Notes: a model not told the origin generated them from the sequence alone. A stretch of 64,000 nucleotides of DNA from Ampelomyces quisqualis (GCA_018398575.1 JAGTXZ010000003.1:2914001-2978000); one strand, 5' to 3'; positions 1 to 10,485 are shown, numbered from the stretch's first letter. Translations and numbers: made by a program.

Positions 1-694
1 CTACTCGATTGCCAGCCTAGGAGTCGATTGGGCGTGTTTTTGTGTGCGCAGAACGAGCCAGGACGTCGTTACTATGAGTAAATTGAGTGTGTTTCGGGGG
101 CAAGAGGAGCCAGGATTTCATTTCCGAGTCGAAAGTTGTGGTATTGTGCACATTGGACACTACAATCAATGAACATCTCCCTTATTAAAAACAAGCCACA
201 GAGCAAATCAGAACACTTCACATCTGAACACACCACACAAGCCACACGGCATCAAGCTACTATTATTGTAAAGGTACTAAGAGATATCAACATTCTATTC
301 CCATGGAATCCTATCCCAACCCACCACGATGCAACTGCAAACACGAAGAACACCATGTCCTTCTCCTCCATGCCCTCAGCATACAGTTTAAAATTGCTAT
401 TGATCGGTCTTGTGGTGGTGGGGGGGCGGTAATATCCATCCTTCCATGCTGCACAGGCGCTAAAGGCAGTAGTAAACACAATGCGAAAAGCAAAAGTAAA
501 AGCAAGCATTACATACAATGCAAGGGAAAAAAAGTGAACAGCGGGAATAATGAACAGCGAAAAAAGAAAGGACGAGCTCGCTATGGTAAAGGGAATTTGT
601 ATGGGTGGCAGGGGGGGCTTGTGTACAAAGGAAAAAAGTATGTGTCAGTCCAAGTATGTTTCGCATGATATGTGGTAGTATGATTTCATCATCT
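1..694. other. intergenic, 3' side of the giant coiled-coil gene
   Basis: I see no convincing gene here. The short open frames overlap each other, lack splice signals and resemble no family I know. The stretch holds the presumed 3' untranslated region and terminator of the minus-strand gene that ends at 695, plus a purine-rich plus-strand tract at about 470-580. Confidence 0.5.
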
Positions 695-3600
695 TCAATG
701 CCTCGAATTTTCGCGCTGCAATTCGCGGCCGAAATTCAATGCCAGAGGCGTCAACTCTCCGTCCACAGTGCTTTCGTCATCGTAGAACCCGCTTTCGCTA
801 AACTGTTCGACCTCAGCGTCTCGGTCGTAGTTCGCCTTGCGCATGAGCGGAGGCGTCTGCGGGACTGCGCTTGATTTGGCGCCGAGGCCGGGAAAGCCCA
901 TGTCAGTCGAGGCTTTCGAGCTGTTGGAGTTTGTGCGGATAGACTGTGGATGCGAGGTCGATGAGGGCAGGTCGGGCGTGCGGCGCAGGTTGGATGTGGG
1001 TGGCGTCATGAGGCCGGAGAGGAAGGATTGCGCCGAATGTGGGGCTGCGCGGGAGGGAGTCTGGTTGCGCGAACTGGTGTTTGAGCTTCCGGCGAGCGCT
1101 GAGGTGGCTTCACCGCGACCTTTGCGCCAGTTGCCGAAGGCAGCGGCGAGCTGGACGGCTTTTGGAGATGCAAAATTGGACAGCGTGCTGAGTGTGGGAA
1201 AGGACTGTTGGCCACCTGAGATGAGGCGCTCCTTTTCCGACTGCTCCATCTGCAAGTTGGTGCGGATACGAATAGCAGCATCGCGGACGGTCTCGCGATC
1301 GAAAGTTGGCTGAGCGAGCGAGTTGATTAGATCATTCAAGTCGTCAATCCGTACGCCGAGGAGCTCACGAAGCCAGTTGATCTCGGTGTCACGCTCTTTG
1401 AGCTTGGCCGGTGCTTCAGTGTCCAAGTCTGCCATCTCATGCTCAAGTGATTCGATGCGCTGTTCGCGTTCTTGCAGCTGATCCTGGAGTACAGCAATGG
1501 ACTCGCGGAGAGCTTGAGGCGAGACCTTCTCCGATTCACTTGGGCCTGATGATGCAGATGTGGGAGACCTTCCGGCAGCAGCAACAGCAGCGTTTGCAGC
1601 TTCTCTTGCCACCTGAAGCTTCTCTTCGAGCAGTTCGATCTTGTCCTTGAGGTGGTCCGCCTTGGAGTCAGCGAGTGCAAGTCTATCGTTGTGAAAGGCT
1701 TCAGCACGTTCTCTATCTTCGCAAGCAAATTTCAGAGCACGAGCATGCTCCTGCTTGACATGTTCAAGTTGTCGCTCGAAGGTCCTTTGTTGTTCCTGCA
1801 GACTGTGCCTATTACTCTCAAGCGCTTCGTAAACGGCCTGCTTCTTGACATCGGATGCAGCCTCGAGGTCAAGCTCGTGCTTCTCCTTGGCAGTGTCAGC
1901 ATCTAAGCGGACCTGGTCGAGCTCTGCACGGATGCGGGCATTCTCGCTTTCAAGATCGTGTCGAACAATGTTAACCTGATTGTTGGCTGCATCGATGTCG
2001 GCCTCCATGAGCACACGGGTTCGACGGATTTCAACGTGGGCTGTCTCCCTGGCTTCACGCATGTCACGCTCGTACCTCTCGGCGTTCTTCTGGTGCTCTA
2101 GCGACTCTTTCCTGAGCTGGTCGATATTCTCCTCGAGTCTGGCGTTGTGTTTTTGAGTTTGCTCTAGGTGGATCCTAAGCTTCATGCCCTCACGCTCTTG
2201 AGTCTCGAGTCGCTCTAGCTCTCGCTCCAGACGCTCACGAGTGCGGCCTTCAGCTTCGATACGGGCGCTGAGGATCTCATACTTCGTAGCAGATGACTCC
2301 TCGCTCTTGTGCCACTGGACTCGTTCAGCAGCAACCTGCTGCGAAGCGGCGACCATATCTTGCTGCAGCTTTTCGAGCTTGGTGCGCATCGACTCACGAA
2401 CACGGGTGGCTTCCTCAGTCTGATAACGTGCTTCGTCCATAGCCTTGCGTAGTTGCTCTATCTCGTCGTGAGCCTGCTGTATGTCGGCGCGGAACTTGCT
2501 GGCGGATAGTCGATGTTCTTCGAGCGTGTTTGAAAGCGCCTCGTTTTCTGTGGTGATAGTCTTAAGTCTACTCTTGACATCCTCCTCCGAACTCTCCAAA
2601 GCGAGATTCCTAAGTTTGAGCTCCTCTTTTTCGGCATCGAGAGCGGAAAGCATAGTTCGCATCTCATCATCACCAGTCTGGTATGCATCTAGACTACGAC
2701 GAGTGAGGTCGCGGTCCTCGGTCAACGACCGAATCTTGTCCTCATCTTGGCTGGCAGCCTGCTGGAGTAGTGCAAGCTCTTCTTCTGTCACCTTGAGAAG
2801 ACGAGCAGTATCCGTTTCACGGGCTTCAAGCGCGACGCGGGCCTTGGCATCTTCTTCAGCGCGTGAATTGGCATCTTTCAGCATTTCTTCGAGTTCGGCG
2901 ATGCGGGCATCCTTCTCTTGAACAGTCTGGGCTTCCTGTTGGATGGCAACTTCCATGCTTTGGCGCTTCAATGCATCCTCTACGAGCTCGCGAACATCCT
3001 CGGCTTGCAGATGCTGGTTGGTGGCTTGCACAATGGAGGCCTTGAGGCTGCCGACGACTTGATAGATCTCAGACAGGTCAACTTGAGGCTGAGGAATATC
3101 TGCAGGTGCTTCGAGCGTGGCTGGCTTGTGCAATGCCAGCGCTTCGGCAACAATTGCACGAATCGTGTCAGGTTGGACAGGCTCCACCACGGGCAAGATA
3201 GCAGGCTGGTGGGACGACACAGCCTCCGCTACAATCGCCTTCAGATCATCAGGCCAGATCTGCTCAGGTACTGGGGGCGGCAACGGCTGAGGTGCGTGTG
3301 TTGCGAAAGCCTCCATTACAATAGCACGAATTCCATCAGGGCTGATGGCGTCAGACACAGGCTCTGGAACAGGTGCTTTGTTGGACGTGACGACCTCCTC
3401 GACGATAGATCGAATCTGTTCAGCGGGCACGTGTTGGACAGCTGCGGCCGTTGGCTGGTGAGCGGCAAGCACATCGGCGACGATCTCCCGGATCTGCTCA
3501 GGCTGCATTGCTTGGGAGGCGGGTGCTGGCTGCGACACGAGCTGTGGTTGGTGCGACTCTAGCGCATCCCTGAAGACAGCGCGCATCTTTTCCAACCTCC

Positions 3601-6600
3601 TGTCCTTACGTGGAGAGTGGTTACGGTAGTGCGCATCATCGCCAACTTCATCATCTTCGTCATCAGCATCGCTGTCCCGCTCGCCAGTGGACATGCTTCG
3701 CCGGCCACGACCAGGGCGTTGCGAGATCATGGCAAGGGCTTCCTGGATGCCCTGCAGGTTCTGCTCTAGTGGACTCAGACGCGACTCCAGAAGACGACCC
3801 ATGAGGTCATCAACGTGCTGGTCGAAGAAACGACTGCGAGTCTGAATTTTGTTTTCGCCGTCAGTGAGCAGACCTTCGTCCCAGTCGCTAACCGGCACAT
3901 CTTCAGCATTATTCAGACGATGTACAGGAGATTCGTACGCGAGAGCGGCACGCTCATCATCAAATGGATCCTGCACTGACGTTGCTGAGCCTTGCATATT
4001 TCGCATTGCGTAAATCCTGCGCGGGCTGGGGCTCGGCGCGTCGCTGCGCATCTTGAGGTTGGGCTGCAAATCAAAGCGTTCAAACTCGTGAGGGGTCCTC
4101 TGGGGCGAAGATTGATCCCATGAGTTCTCGTCGCGCTCAACTCCAAAGTCTGAGCCTTCCTCATCCATGTGCTTCATGACGGCATCAATATCGTTGAAGG
4201 ACGCATGGCCCAGGTGCTCGAAATCGACACTTTCGCTCTCAGGATAACGTGCATGTCTGCCACCCTCCAATGCAGTCTGGTACGACCCATCGTCGCTTGG
4301 ACGATAGGTAGTGGCAGGGCTGCGACTGGTATGGCGGGGCGGAGTAGCTCGTCGCTTCGCGGGTTCTTGAGTCTGGGATGGCTTCGTAATATGGAAGTTG
4401 AAGTCGTAACCAGCACCAAATTGTGGCTGGAATTCGAACGGCTTCGCGCTGGCTGAAAGCGTACTCTTGTGACCGTGCTTGATAGAGGCTGGGTCGGGTT
4501 CCTCGATGGTAGGCGTAGGAACATCGCTCGCGTCAGGGGTGTTGTCATCATCGACGGCGTCCAACAATTCTTCTGGCTGCGCTTCTGGCTTGTTCGAATC
4601 CTCGACAGATGCTGCAGGTTGCACAGGCAACGGTTCCGGGCTGTTCGACTTGGAGTTGACCCTCTTGCCATCGGGCGACAATTTTTCCTTGTCTTCTGGT
4701 GAGTCCCCTGGTTTGAGATCGGGCAAATCCTTGTCAAGCTTTGGCTCCGGCATTACAGCAAGCGGCTGCGACGCAAGAATTGGCTGCAAGGCAAACTCGG
4801 GCACATCGTCACGATCTGCACGACCACGTCGCGCACGCTTCTCGCGTCCGTCTGCTTGCATGGGACGACCGGACTGGTCTTCCCGTTCTTCCTCTCCTGC
4901 TTTCTTCTCTGGTGTTTGCTGGTTTGTGAGATCGGGCCGTATGATTGGCACAGCTTTCGAGCGTGACGCAGGCTTGATGATGTCGCTTGCAGAGAGGTTG
5001 ACGTCGCCGAAAATCCTGGAGGAGAAGCTAGTAGGCGCAGGAACCGGCTTGTTGAGAATGATTGATGACACGTTGGGGTTAAAGATAGGTGCATCTGGCT
5101 TGACAGACGGTGGACTGGAGAAGTTGAAACCACTGGACGGGAATGCATTGGCAGGTACACCGATAGGCTTGAATTCCGGAACCTCAACTGCAGACTTGAG
5201 AATTGATGTGTCTGCGATGGGCTTGAAAGCTGGAGCGTCTGGCTTGAAGGCCGGTGCAGTCACATTGAAGCTAGAAATCCTGTCAACGCTTGTCTTGTTG
5301 CTGGCGGGCACCACTGCATTAGCTGAAGACTTGACAGCTGGCGAGAAGGTAAAGCCGGAGGAGAAAGATCCGGGGCTAAATGAAGCAGAAGGGTTGAACT
5401 TGAACTCCTTGGCCTCGACATTGAGCTTCGAGATGGATGAACGCGAAGTATGCTTGCTGTGGATAGCAGAAGCAGGCTTGCTAAACGCAAATTTGCTATC
5501 CTTCCAGGAGTTGCTGACCTGCGATGGCGCCCTCGAGCGTTGCGCTGAGTTCTGCACTGTAGCGTGTACCTCTCCTTCTTCGAGACTGGGGTTGGTGATA
5601 TCCGTACCATTCGATTTCGTACCATCGGTATTCCCTCGAGGGTTTTGCTGTGCAGGGAATGAGAAGGCAACGGGCTGTTGCGACTTGGCAAGTGAATGCG
5701 CTCTACTGTGAGGCTGAGGCTGGTGCAAAACAGTCCGAGACTCATCCCAAGCCTTGTTTGCCGCACTGTTCGACGGCTTGTACTGATTTCGCACCTCGGG
5801 TTCTGTGTTGAAGTCACCTCCCTCGGCGAATTGCTTGTCAATAGCTTCCTCCAGATGGTACTCGGCATCAGCAGCTTCGCGCTCGAGATTTTCGCTGATG
5901 TTATGGCGATGGCCTCGAGGAGTCGGCTCCGCAATTTCTGGCGCAGGTTTGGCGGCGTGCTTCATGGCAAGCAGCTCATCTTCCTCGCCCTCTTCTTCGG
6001 GCAGTTCAGCAAGAGTCGAAGATGGTCGCATGCCTATGACTTGCTGTTGCTGTTGTTGAAGGTGCTGGTTCTGCAGTTGCTGTTGCTGCATTTGCATCTG
6101 CATCAGGAAGTCATCCTGCTGAATTGGCGTAGGTGGGAATTGTACGTTTGGTCGCATGCCGAATGGAGATGAGGGCGAAACAATTCCGGCCATGTCAGAT
6201 CTTGTGAAAGGCAAAGCCGGGGAACCAGCGCGACCATCTTGGGGCCCGAAATAGTTGCCAGGAGACCAAGTACCAGATGGAGAAATAGCATGGTGAGCGA
6301 AGCTGGCAGGAGATCCGAACGTAGAGTGACGATGCATGTGCATGCTAGGTCGTACATTCACAAAAGCACCAGGCGAAGCAATAGACTGTCGAGACATGTG
6401 CCCAGGCGAAGGTCCGAACGGGAAAGAGCCTGACACAATGCTTCCTGGTCGGGCCATACGGTGACTTCCTGCTGAAGAAGTTGGCAGTGGAGGAGAAAAC
6501 ATCTGCCCCGGACGCTGCTGGCTAGAAGCAGATCGTGACAAGGGTAGTGGAATATCTGCCTCGCCGCCTTGACTGACACCGAGAGCTGCAAGTTTGGCTT

Positions 6601-8029
6601 CTAGTAGAGAGTCGACATACTGGTTCCATTCTGACTTCTTTGAGATTCGGACACGGTAATGTGATGCCGCGCTGGCACGCTCCGCTTGCACGTCGGCTTC
6701 TTGTGGCCATATAGCACGATTATGCGCCGGCAAGCCTCCAGTGCTAAATCCTCGCGTATCGTATCCCTCCTGCTCAAATTTCTGCAGCTTTGCGCGCACT
6801 GCGTCGGCGCTTAGTGGTTTTGGTGGATAGCCCGGGGAACCACGAGGGATATCACGTGATATCGAAATTATGCATCCCTTGCCCTTGACCATGACTTTCT
6901 TCCGAACACGTTGTACAGGCGCGCGCACAGGCTCGGGTGGCGCCAGCTGCTTTGTGGGCGTGTTCGGAAGCGGCTTGTCAGCCGACGGCTGGATGGGTTT
7001 GCTGGCGATAGCTTCTATTGCTCCGTTTGACGTTCGCTCTGCTAGCTTGGGCAGCTCTGCCGACTTTGACGTGGACGGTAGACTAGGCGATTCTTCCACT
7101 TGATCCCCACGATGAACTGTCGTCTCCTTCTGCGACGGCCCAGCCCCTGATGCTTGCCGCGAATGCTTGCCTGCAGCAGGCACTGCGTACTTTGAAGCCA
7201 TCATCTTGCCGATTGCGTCCTTCTGATCCTTGCTGAAATGGCGCCAAAAGTCCTGCTGGTTGAGTGTCTTGTTGGGGTTTCGAGCCTTGTGCCCTCTTTT
7301 CGGAGGAGCTTCGAGAGCACGGTCTTGATCCTCGATTGATTCCCCGTCCGTCTCAGCACCGTGGTCGCTATTCCAGTCGTTTGCCTCGCGATTCCAGCGG
7401 CGTTCGAGAAACCGCTGTACCCACTCGGCGGACGTCGGGTTCGAATCCGTCGCTCGAGGAGTGGTTGCAGGAAGCTGCCAGTCCTTGGTGGGCGTCTCTG
7501 GAATTGGCACACGAGATCGGATGAGATGTTCAAGTGTAAATTGGACGGGTGACGCGTTTTGGTCTAAGCGAGGAATGAGGTGCTCGAGGTTGAATCTGTT
7601 GGGCGATTGCTCTTCAATGTCGAGTCGCGACGGAAGAAGATGCCCAAGGCCGAATTGCAGAGTCGATGAGTCTCCCTCAAAGTCGTCGCTGTCAAAATTG
7701 GTGGAGACGCAGCGCTGCGAGTTGGGCACCGAAGGCGGGTGTCGGTACGGACTACCCCAGCTGGCCGTGTAGTAGGAAGTGTCAGTCCTTTCGTTTCTCG
7801 CGGCAGTCGACGGTGTACGCGGATTGTTTCCCAGAACCGAGAAAGACGGGAGGGGAGGAAGCTCCGGGCTCGAGTAACCAAGGGTGCGAGTCGGGGACGG
7901 GGCGGTCCACAGCGTCTGGGTCGGAGAGACTGCCTCGCGGGGACTGTTCGCAGCGCCAAAGTTCTGGATGGCAGATGGCGGCGATGACGGCGGAGACAGT
8001 GAGGGCGAGGAGGACCGTCGAGCTTGCAT
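695..8029 (-). CDS. giant low-complexity and coiled-coil protein (2444 aa)
   Basis: Single-exon gene starting at an ATG and open for 2444 residues. The N-terminal half is Ser/Pro/Gln-rich and looks disordered. It includes a Q-rich patch near residue 650 and, at about residues 860-1010, many short FxP/FKP motifs. A compact conserved-looking segment near residues 380-430 carries a KGKGCIISI motif. Residues about 1495-1645 contain five tandem units of the type IRxIVxExxxxHxP. Residues about 1650-2215 form a long heptad-rich coiled coil, and the C-terminus is again Ser/Thr/Pro-rich. No motor domain or enzyme motif is visible. Large fungal proteins of this build are sometimes auto-labelled 'myosin class II heavy chain', but nothing here is a myosin head. 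A scaffold or tether role is only inference. The hAT element begins 440 bp upstream of its ATG. Confidence 0.85.
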   Translation of the reverse strand: MQARRSSSPSLSPPSSPPSAIQNFGAANSPREAVSPTQTLWTAPSPTRTLGYSSPELPPLPSFSVLGNNPRTPSTAARNERTDTSYYTASWGSPYRHPPSVPNSQRCVSTNFDSDDFEGDSSTLQFGLGHLLPSRLDIEEQSPNRFNLEHLIPRLDQNASPVQFTLEHLIRSRVPIPETPTKDWQLPATTPRATDSNPTSAEWVQRFLERRWNREANDWNSDHGAETDGESIEDQDRALEAPPKRGHKARNPNKTLNQQDFWRHFSKDQKDAIGKMMASKYAVPAAGKHSRQASGAGPSQKETTVHRGDQVEESPSLPSTSKSAELPKLAERTSNGAIEAIASKPIQPSADKPLPNTPTKQLAPPEPVRAPVQRVRKKVMVKGKGCIISISRDIPRGSPGYPPKPLSADAVRAKLQKFEQEGYDTRGFSTGGLPAHNRAIWPQEADVQAERASAASHYRVRISKKSEWNQYVDSLLEAKLAALGVSQGGEADIPLPLSRSASSQQRPGQMFSPPLPTSSAGSHRMARPGSIVSGSFPFGPSPGHMSRQSIASPGAFVNVRPSMHMHRHSTFGSPASFAHHAISPSGTWSPGNYFGPQDGRAGSPALPFTRSDMAGIVSPSSPFGMRPNVQFPPTPIQQDDFLMQMQMQQQQLQNQHLQQQQQQVIGMRPSSTLAELPEEEGEEDELLAMKHAAKPAPEIAEPTPRGHRHNISENLEREAADAEYHLEEAIDKQFAEGGDFNTEPEVRNQYKPSNSAANKAWDESRTVLHQPQPHSRAHSLAKSQQPVAFSFPAQQNPRGNTDGTKSNGTDITNPSLEEGEVHATVQNSAQRSRAPSQVSNSWKDSKFAFSKPASAIHSKHTSRSSISKLNVEAKEFKFNPSASFSPGSFSSGFTFSPAVKSSANAVVPASNKTSVDRISSFNVTAPAFKPDAPAFKPIADTSILKSAVEVPEFKPIGVPANAFPSSGFNFSSPPSVKPDAPIFNPNVSSIILNKPVPAPTSFSSRIFGDVNLSASDIIKPASRSKAVPIIRPDLTNQQTPEKKAGEEEREDQSGRPMQADGREKRARRGRADRDDVPEFALQPILASQPLAVMPEPKLDKDLPDLKPGDSPEDKEKLSPDGKRVNSKSNSPEPLPVQPAASVEDSNKPEAQPEELLDAVDDDNTPDASDVPTPTIEEPDPASIKHGHKSTLSASAKPFEFQPQFGAGYDFNFHITKPSQTQEPAKRRATPPRHTSRSPATTYRPSDDGSYQTALEGGRHARYPESESVDFEHLGHASFNDIDAVMKHMDEEGSDFGVERDENSWDQSSPQRTPHEFERFDLQPNLKMRSDAPSPSPRRIYAMRNMQGSATSVQDPFDDERAALAYESPVHRLNNAEDVPVSDWDEGLLTDGENKIQTRSRFFDQHVDDLMGRLLESRLSPLEQNLQGIQEALAMISQRPGRGRRSMSTGERDSDADDEDDEVGDDAHYRNHSPRKDRRLEKMRAVFRDALESHQPQLVSQPAPASQAMQPEQIREIVADVLAAHQPTAAAVQHVPAEQIRSIVEEVVTSNKAPVPEPVSDAISPDGIRAIVMEAFATHAPQPLPPPVPEQIWPDDLKAIVAEAVSSHQPAILPVVEPVQPDTIRAIVAEALALHKPATLEAPADIPQPQVDLSEIYQVVGSLKASIVQATNQHLQAEDVRELVEDALKRQSMEVAIQQEAQTVQEKDARIAELEEMLKDANSRAEEDAKARVALEARETDTARLLKVTEEELALLQQAASQDEDKIRSLTEDRDLTRRSLDAYQTGDDEMRTMLSALDAEKEELKLRNLALESSEEDVKSRLKTITTENEALSNTLEEHRLSASKFRADIQQAHDEIEQLRKAMDEARYQTEEATRVRESMRTKLEKLQQDMVAASQQVAAERVQWHKSEESSATKYEILSARIEAEGRTRERLERELERLETQEREGMKLRIHLEQTQKHNARLEENIDQLRKESLEHQKNAERYERDMREARETAHVEIRRTRVLMEADIDAANNQVNIVRHDLESENARIRAELDQVRLDADTAKEKHELDLEAASDVKKQAVYEALESNRHSLQEQQRTFERQLEHVKQEHARALKFACEDRERAEAFHNDRLALADSKADHLKDKIELLEEKLQVAREAANAAVAAAGRSPTSASSGPSESEKVSPQALRESIAVLQDQLQEREQRIESLEHEMADLDTEAPAKLKERDTEINWLRELLGVRIDDLNDLINSLAQPTFDRETVRDAAIRIRTNLQMEQSEKERLISGGQQSFPTLSTLSNFASPKAVQLAAAFGNWRKGRGEATSALAGSSNTSSRNQTPSRAAPHSAQSFLSGLMTPPTSNLRRTPDLPSSTSHPQSIRTNSNSSKASTDMGFPGLGAKSSAVPQTPPLMRKANYDRDAEVEQFSESGFYDDESTVDGELTPLALNFGRELQRENSRH

Positions 8030-8461
8030 TCAATGTCTGTCTCTTTTCCTGCCGCTCCGTTGAGCTTCCAACGCGCCTGGGAAGAGTCGGTACGCGTCGC
8101 GAACCGTCTTGGTTGGACAGTCGCAGAGACGCCGGCTGGTGCTGGGCGCTGCAGAGACGCGTGACGAGGTTTCACGTTGCTGAGGGGATGACGCAGGAAA
8201 ATTAAGTTTACAGTAAGGAAAGGCTATGGTGAGCGGCGTGAAGGAGCGACATAAGGTGAGAGGGCACTGATCTGGAGACAGCAGGACGAGCAGGCATCCC
8301 GCGGCAGCAGCAGCGGCAGCAGAAGGAGGTGCAGGAAGCAGATGCGGAGGTGTGGTGGAGAGAAATTGACGTGGATAGGAGAGGTGGTTGCCATCACGCT
8401 AAACCGTGCTTGATTGGCTGAGGGCTGACATGCTGGCAGGGGCCAGGGTCTACCGAGGCCG
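8030..8461. promoter_or_regulatory. upstream region of the giant coiled-coil gene
   Basis: GC-balanced DNA between the ATG at 8029 (minus) and the left target duplication of the transposon. It presumably holds the 5' untranslated region and core promoter of the minus-strand gene. No clear TATA or CCAAT box stands out. The open frames inside look like chance. Confidence 0.4.
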
Positions 8462-8469
8462 CCACGTTG
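8462..8469. repeat. left 8-bp target-site duplication (CCACGTTG)
   Basis: CCACGTTG lies immediately before the terminal CATGGATG of the AT-rich element and recurs at 14322-14329 immediately after the matching CATCCATG. Eight base pairs is the hallmark duplication length of hAT transposons. Confidence 0.85.
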
Positions 8470-8477
8470 CATGGATG
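8470..8477. repeat. left terminal inverted repeat of the hAT element
   Basis: CATGGATG is the inverse of CATCCATG at 14314-14321. After these 8 bp the two ends diverge (GCGG versus CAGA) before both enter the TAGTAA/TTACTA arrays. hAT termini commonly begin with CA. Confidence 0.75.
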
Positions 8478-8482
8478 GCGGT

Positions 8483-8647
8483 TTACTAAGTAATTACTTA
8501 GTAAATTACTATTTACTATATAGTGATACTACAATAGGCTTAGTGGATAGTAATTACTATATAGTAATTACTATATAGTAACTTACTAGTAGTAAATTAC
8601 TATATAGTAAATAGTAAATTACTAAGTAATTACTATTAGTAACTTAT
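8483..8647. repeat. left subterminal array of TAGTAA/TTACTA motifs
   Basis: About 17 copies of TAGTAA or its complement TTACTA occur in about 165 bp, often as the palindrome TAGTAATTACTA. A matching array lies at the opposite end. In characterised hAT elements such as maize Ac, repeated subterminal motifs bind the transposase, so a binding-site role is inferred here. Confidence 0.6.
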
Positions 8648-9731
8648 ACACGTATAGAGTATCTTTTAAAGAGTAAGAAGATAAATATTATATAGTAAAA
8701 GCTATAATATAAAAGTGTATATACTATATATAGATAGTCTATAGTTAACAGTATATACTTTTTAGAATACTATAATTATTAGTACTATAAAAATAATTTA
8801 CAGTAGTAAATAAGTACCTAACTAGGGTAATTAGTTTCTCTTTAATAGCTTAGGCAATATTAGTGCTAGAAAGATTTTTAGTAGGCTATTCTATAGCTCT
8901 ACATTAGGGCTACGCACAGACGCAAAAATTACCTAAAACGGACTAGTATTTGCTAAGATAACGCTAAAATAACAAGTGGGTACCCTAACCTAACAGTTAA
9001 CCCAATTAGTGGGTTGCCCTATAACTTCGTTAATACTAGTCCAAATTAGGAAATTTTTAAACAGTTATAAGGCGGCTATTCAGATCTATAAAATTGTAAT
9101 AGAAAACTAAGCCTTAAATCTACTAGATTTAAAAGTAGAGACAACCTATTTACTAGCCTAAGAAATATAGATATTAGAGATAGATTATTAAAGTACTTTT
9201 CTTTTTATATCTTATAACTCTAAAGCTTTTTAATACTCTTTTTCTACTATATTTATTAGGTTATACAAGAAATATATATATAATTAAATAGTTATATATA
9301 GCTAAAGTTAAACTATACCTAGCTTATATATTAAGATTAGTTTTCTTCTAAATCTATACTTAGGTTATCTTATAACTATACTAATACTAGTCTAAGTTAA
9401 GTAACTTCTAAGTTACTAGAAAGAAAAAATCTAGGTATATAATCCTATATTATAAAGCTAAGCTATATCTATACTAAATATTAAAGTAGAAGTAACTTAT
9501 TTACTACTCTAATAAAAATATATATAAGACACGTCTATATTTTTTTAAATACCTTATATAGTAGATAGTTAAACTTTATATTTACTTATTACTTAAATAA
9601 TAGTATAGAATATAGTTACTAAATTTAGAATAATACTTATAATGTATAGAAATACCTATAGCTTAATATTATTACTCTAATATATTTCTATATACAGAAA
9701 ATATCTAGTAAAAGTATATAGATATTACTAT
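8648..9731. other. non-coding AT-rich part of the hAT element
   Basis: Between the left array and the stop codon of the minus-strand gene no frame stays open. It presumably includes the 3' untranslated region of that gene. A small fold-back at 8923-9060 is listed separately. Confidence 0.5.
8923..9060. repeat. small fold-back (MITE-like) inside the hAT element
   Basis: Two imperfect inverted arms of about 30 bp share the core GGACTAGTATT (8939-8950 and inverse 9032-9042), flanked by AAAAATT-CCTAA. They enclose about 80 bp with smaller hairpins such as AACCCA-n5-TGGGTT. The segment keeps more CpG and CpA than its surroundings, so it may be a later insertion. No target duplication was identified. 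Confidence 0.35.
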
Positions 9732-10481
9732 TTACTCGCGCTTAAGTTTAGAACTAATATAATCTAAAGGTACTAGATTAAGATCTAGATAGTCTTGATA
9801 TAGATCTAGACCTCTAAGATCTTTAAAAACTTCTAGTTCTTCTTTAGAATAGAAGATAGTATTATAGAAGTTAAGATTATTAATATAATATAAATCTATA
9901 GTTATAAAGTAAGCCTTAGTCTCTAGAAAGCAAGACTCTTCTATAATAGAAGCTTTAATCTTATCTATCTCTTGAGGAGTATATAAGAGTTTAGAATAAA
10001 AGCTTCTAATTAGATCTATTATTAATTAGTAAATACTTAGAATTAGAATAAGAACTACTTACTATAGTCTTTAAAAATAATACTAGTCTTAATAAGATAA
10101 AGATTAATCTCTTGTAACGTTTTGTATAGATTAGAATCTAGACTAGTATCTTCTAAAATAAAAAGATACTCTAGATCTATTTTAGCTTTATGTAAGAGAT
10201 CTAAAGAACGTTAGTAAAGTAGATAAATAAAGTAATAATCTAAGAAGAAACTTACTTAAAGTAGAGCGATATCTAGTACTATTATAGTACGCAAGCCTTT
10301 TTAGATAATAGACTATTCTTAGTGTATTTAAATAGTCTATAATAGTAGAAGAGTCTTGCAAATTAAGTCTATTATAGTTATTAATTATAGCTCTAAGAGT
10401 AGAGTCTAAGCGAGTAGACTTAACTATAGAGCTATTATTAATATTAGAAGAGATAAAGTAGGCTTTAGTAAGCGTAGGCAT
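9732..10481 (-). CDS. unrecognised spliced gene inside the hAT element (215 aa)
   Basis: Three exons on the minus strand: 10481-10256, 10200-10063 and 10015-9732. Intron 1 (55 bp) has donor GTAAGT, branch site TACTAAC and acceptor TTTAG. Intron 2 (47 bp) has donor GTAAGT, a TACTAAT-type branch site and acceptor AATAG. Joined, the frame runs 648 nt from ATG to TAA without an internal stop, even though this DNA is full of TAG and TAA triplets. The product has no Trp, one Gly, and is rich in Leu, Ile, Tyr, Ser, Asn and Lys, as expected of A/T-ended codons. The C-terminal half looks helical and acidic. I recognise no domain. The ATG lies 5 bp outside the left arm of the palindrome. Most likely it is a second protein of the transposon; a captured or nested gene is the alternative. 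Confidence 0.65.
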
Positions 10482-10485
10482 CTTT

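Noticed and set aside
4479..5711. 410-codon plus-strand open frame inside the giant coiled-coil gene
   Set aside because: It is the complement of a low-complexity coding region, has no splice signals and resembles no family. It is a shadow of the minus-strand gene.
8965..9010. Telomere-like CCCTAACC/TTAACCC sequence inside the transposon
   Set aside because: It is only one or two imperfect units and forms part of a fold-back. It is not a TTAGGG array.
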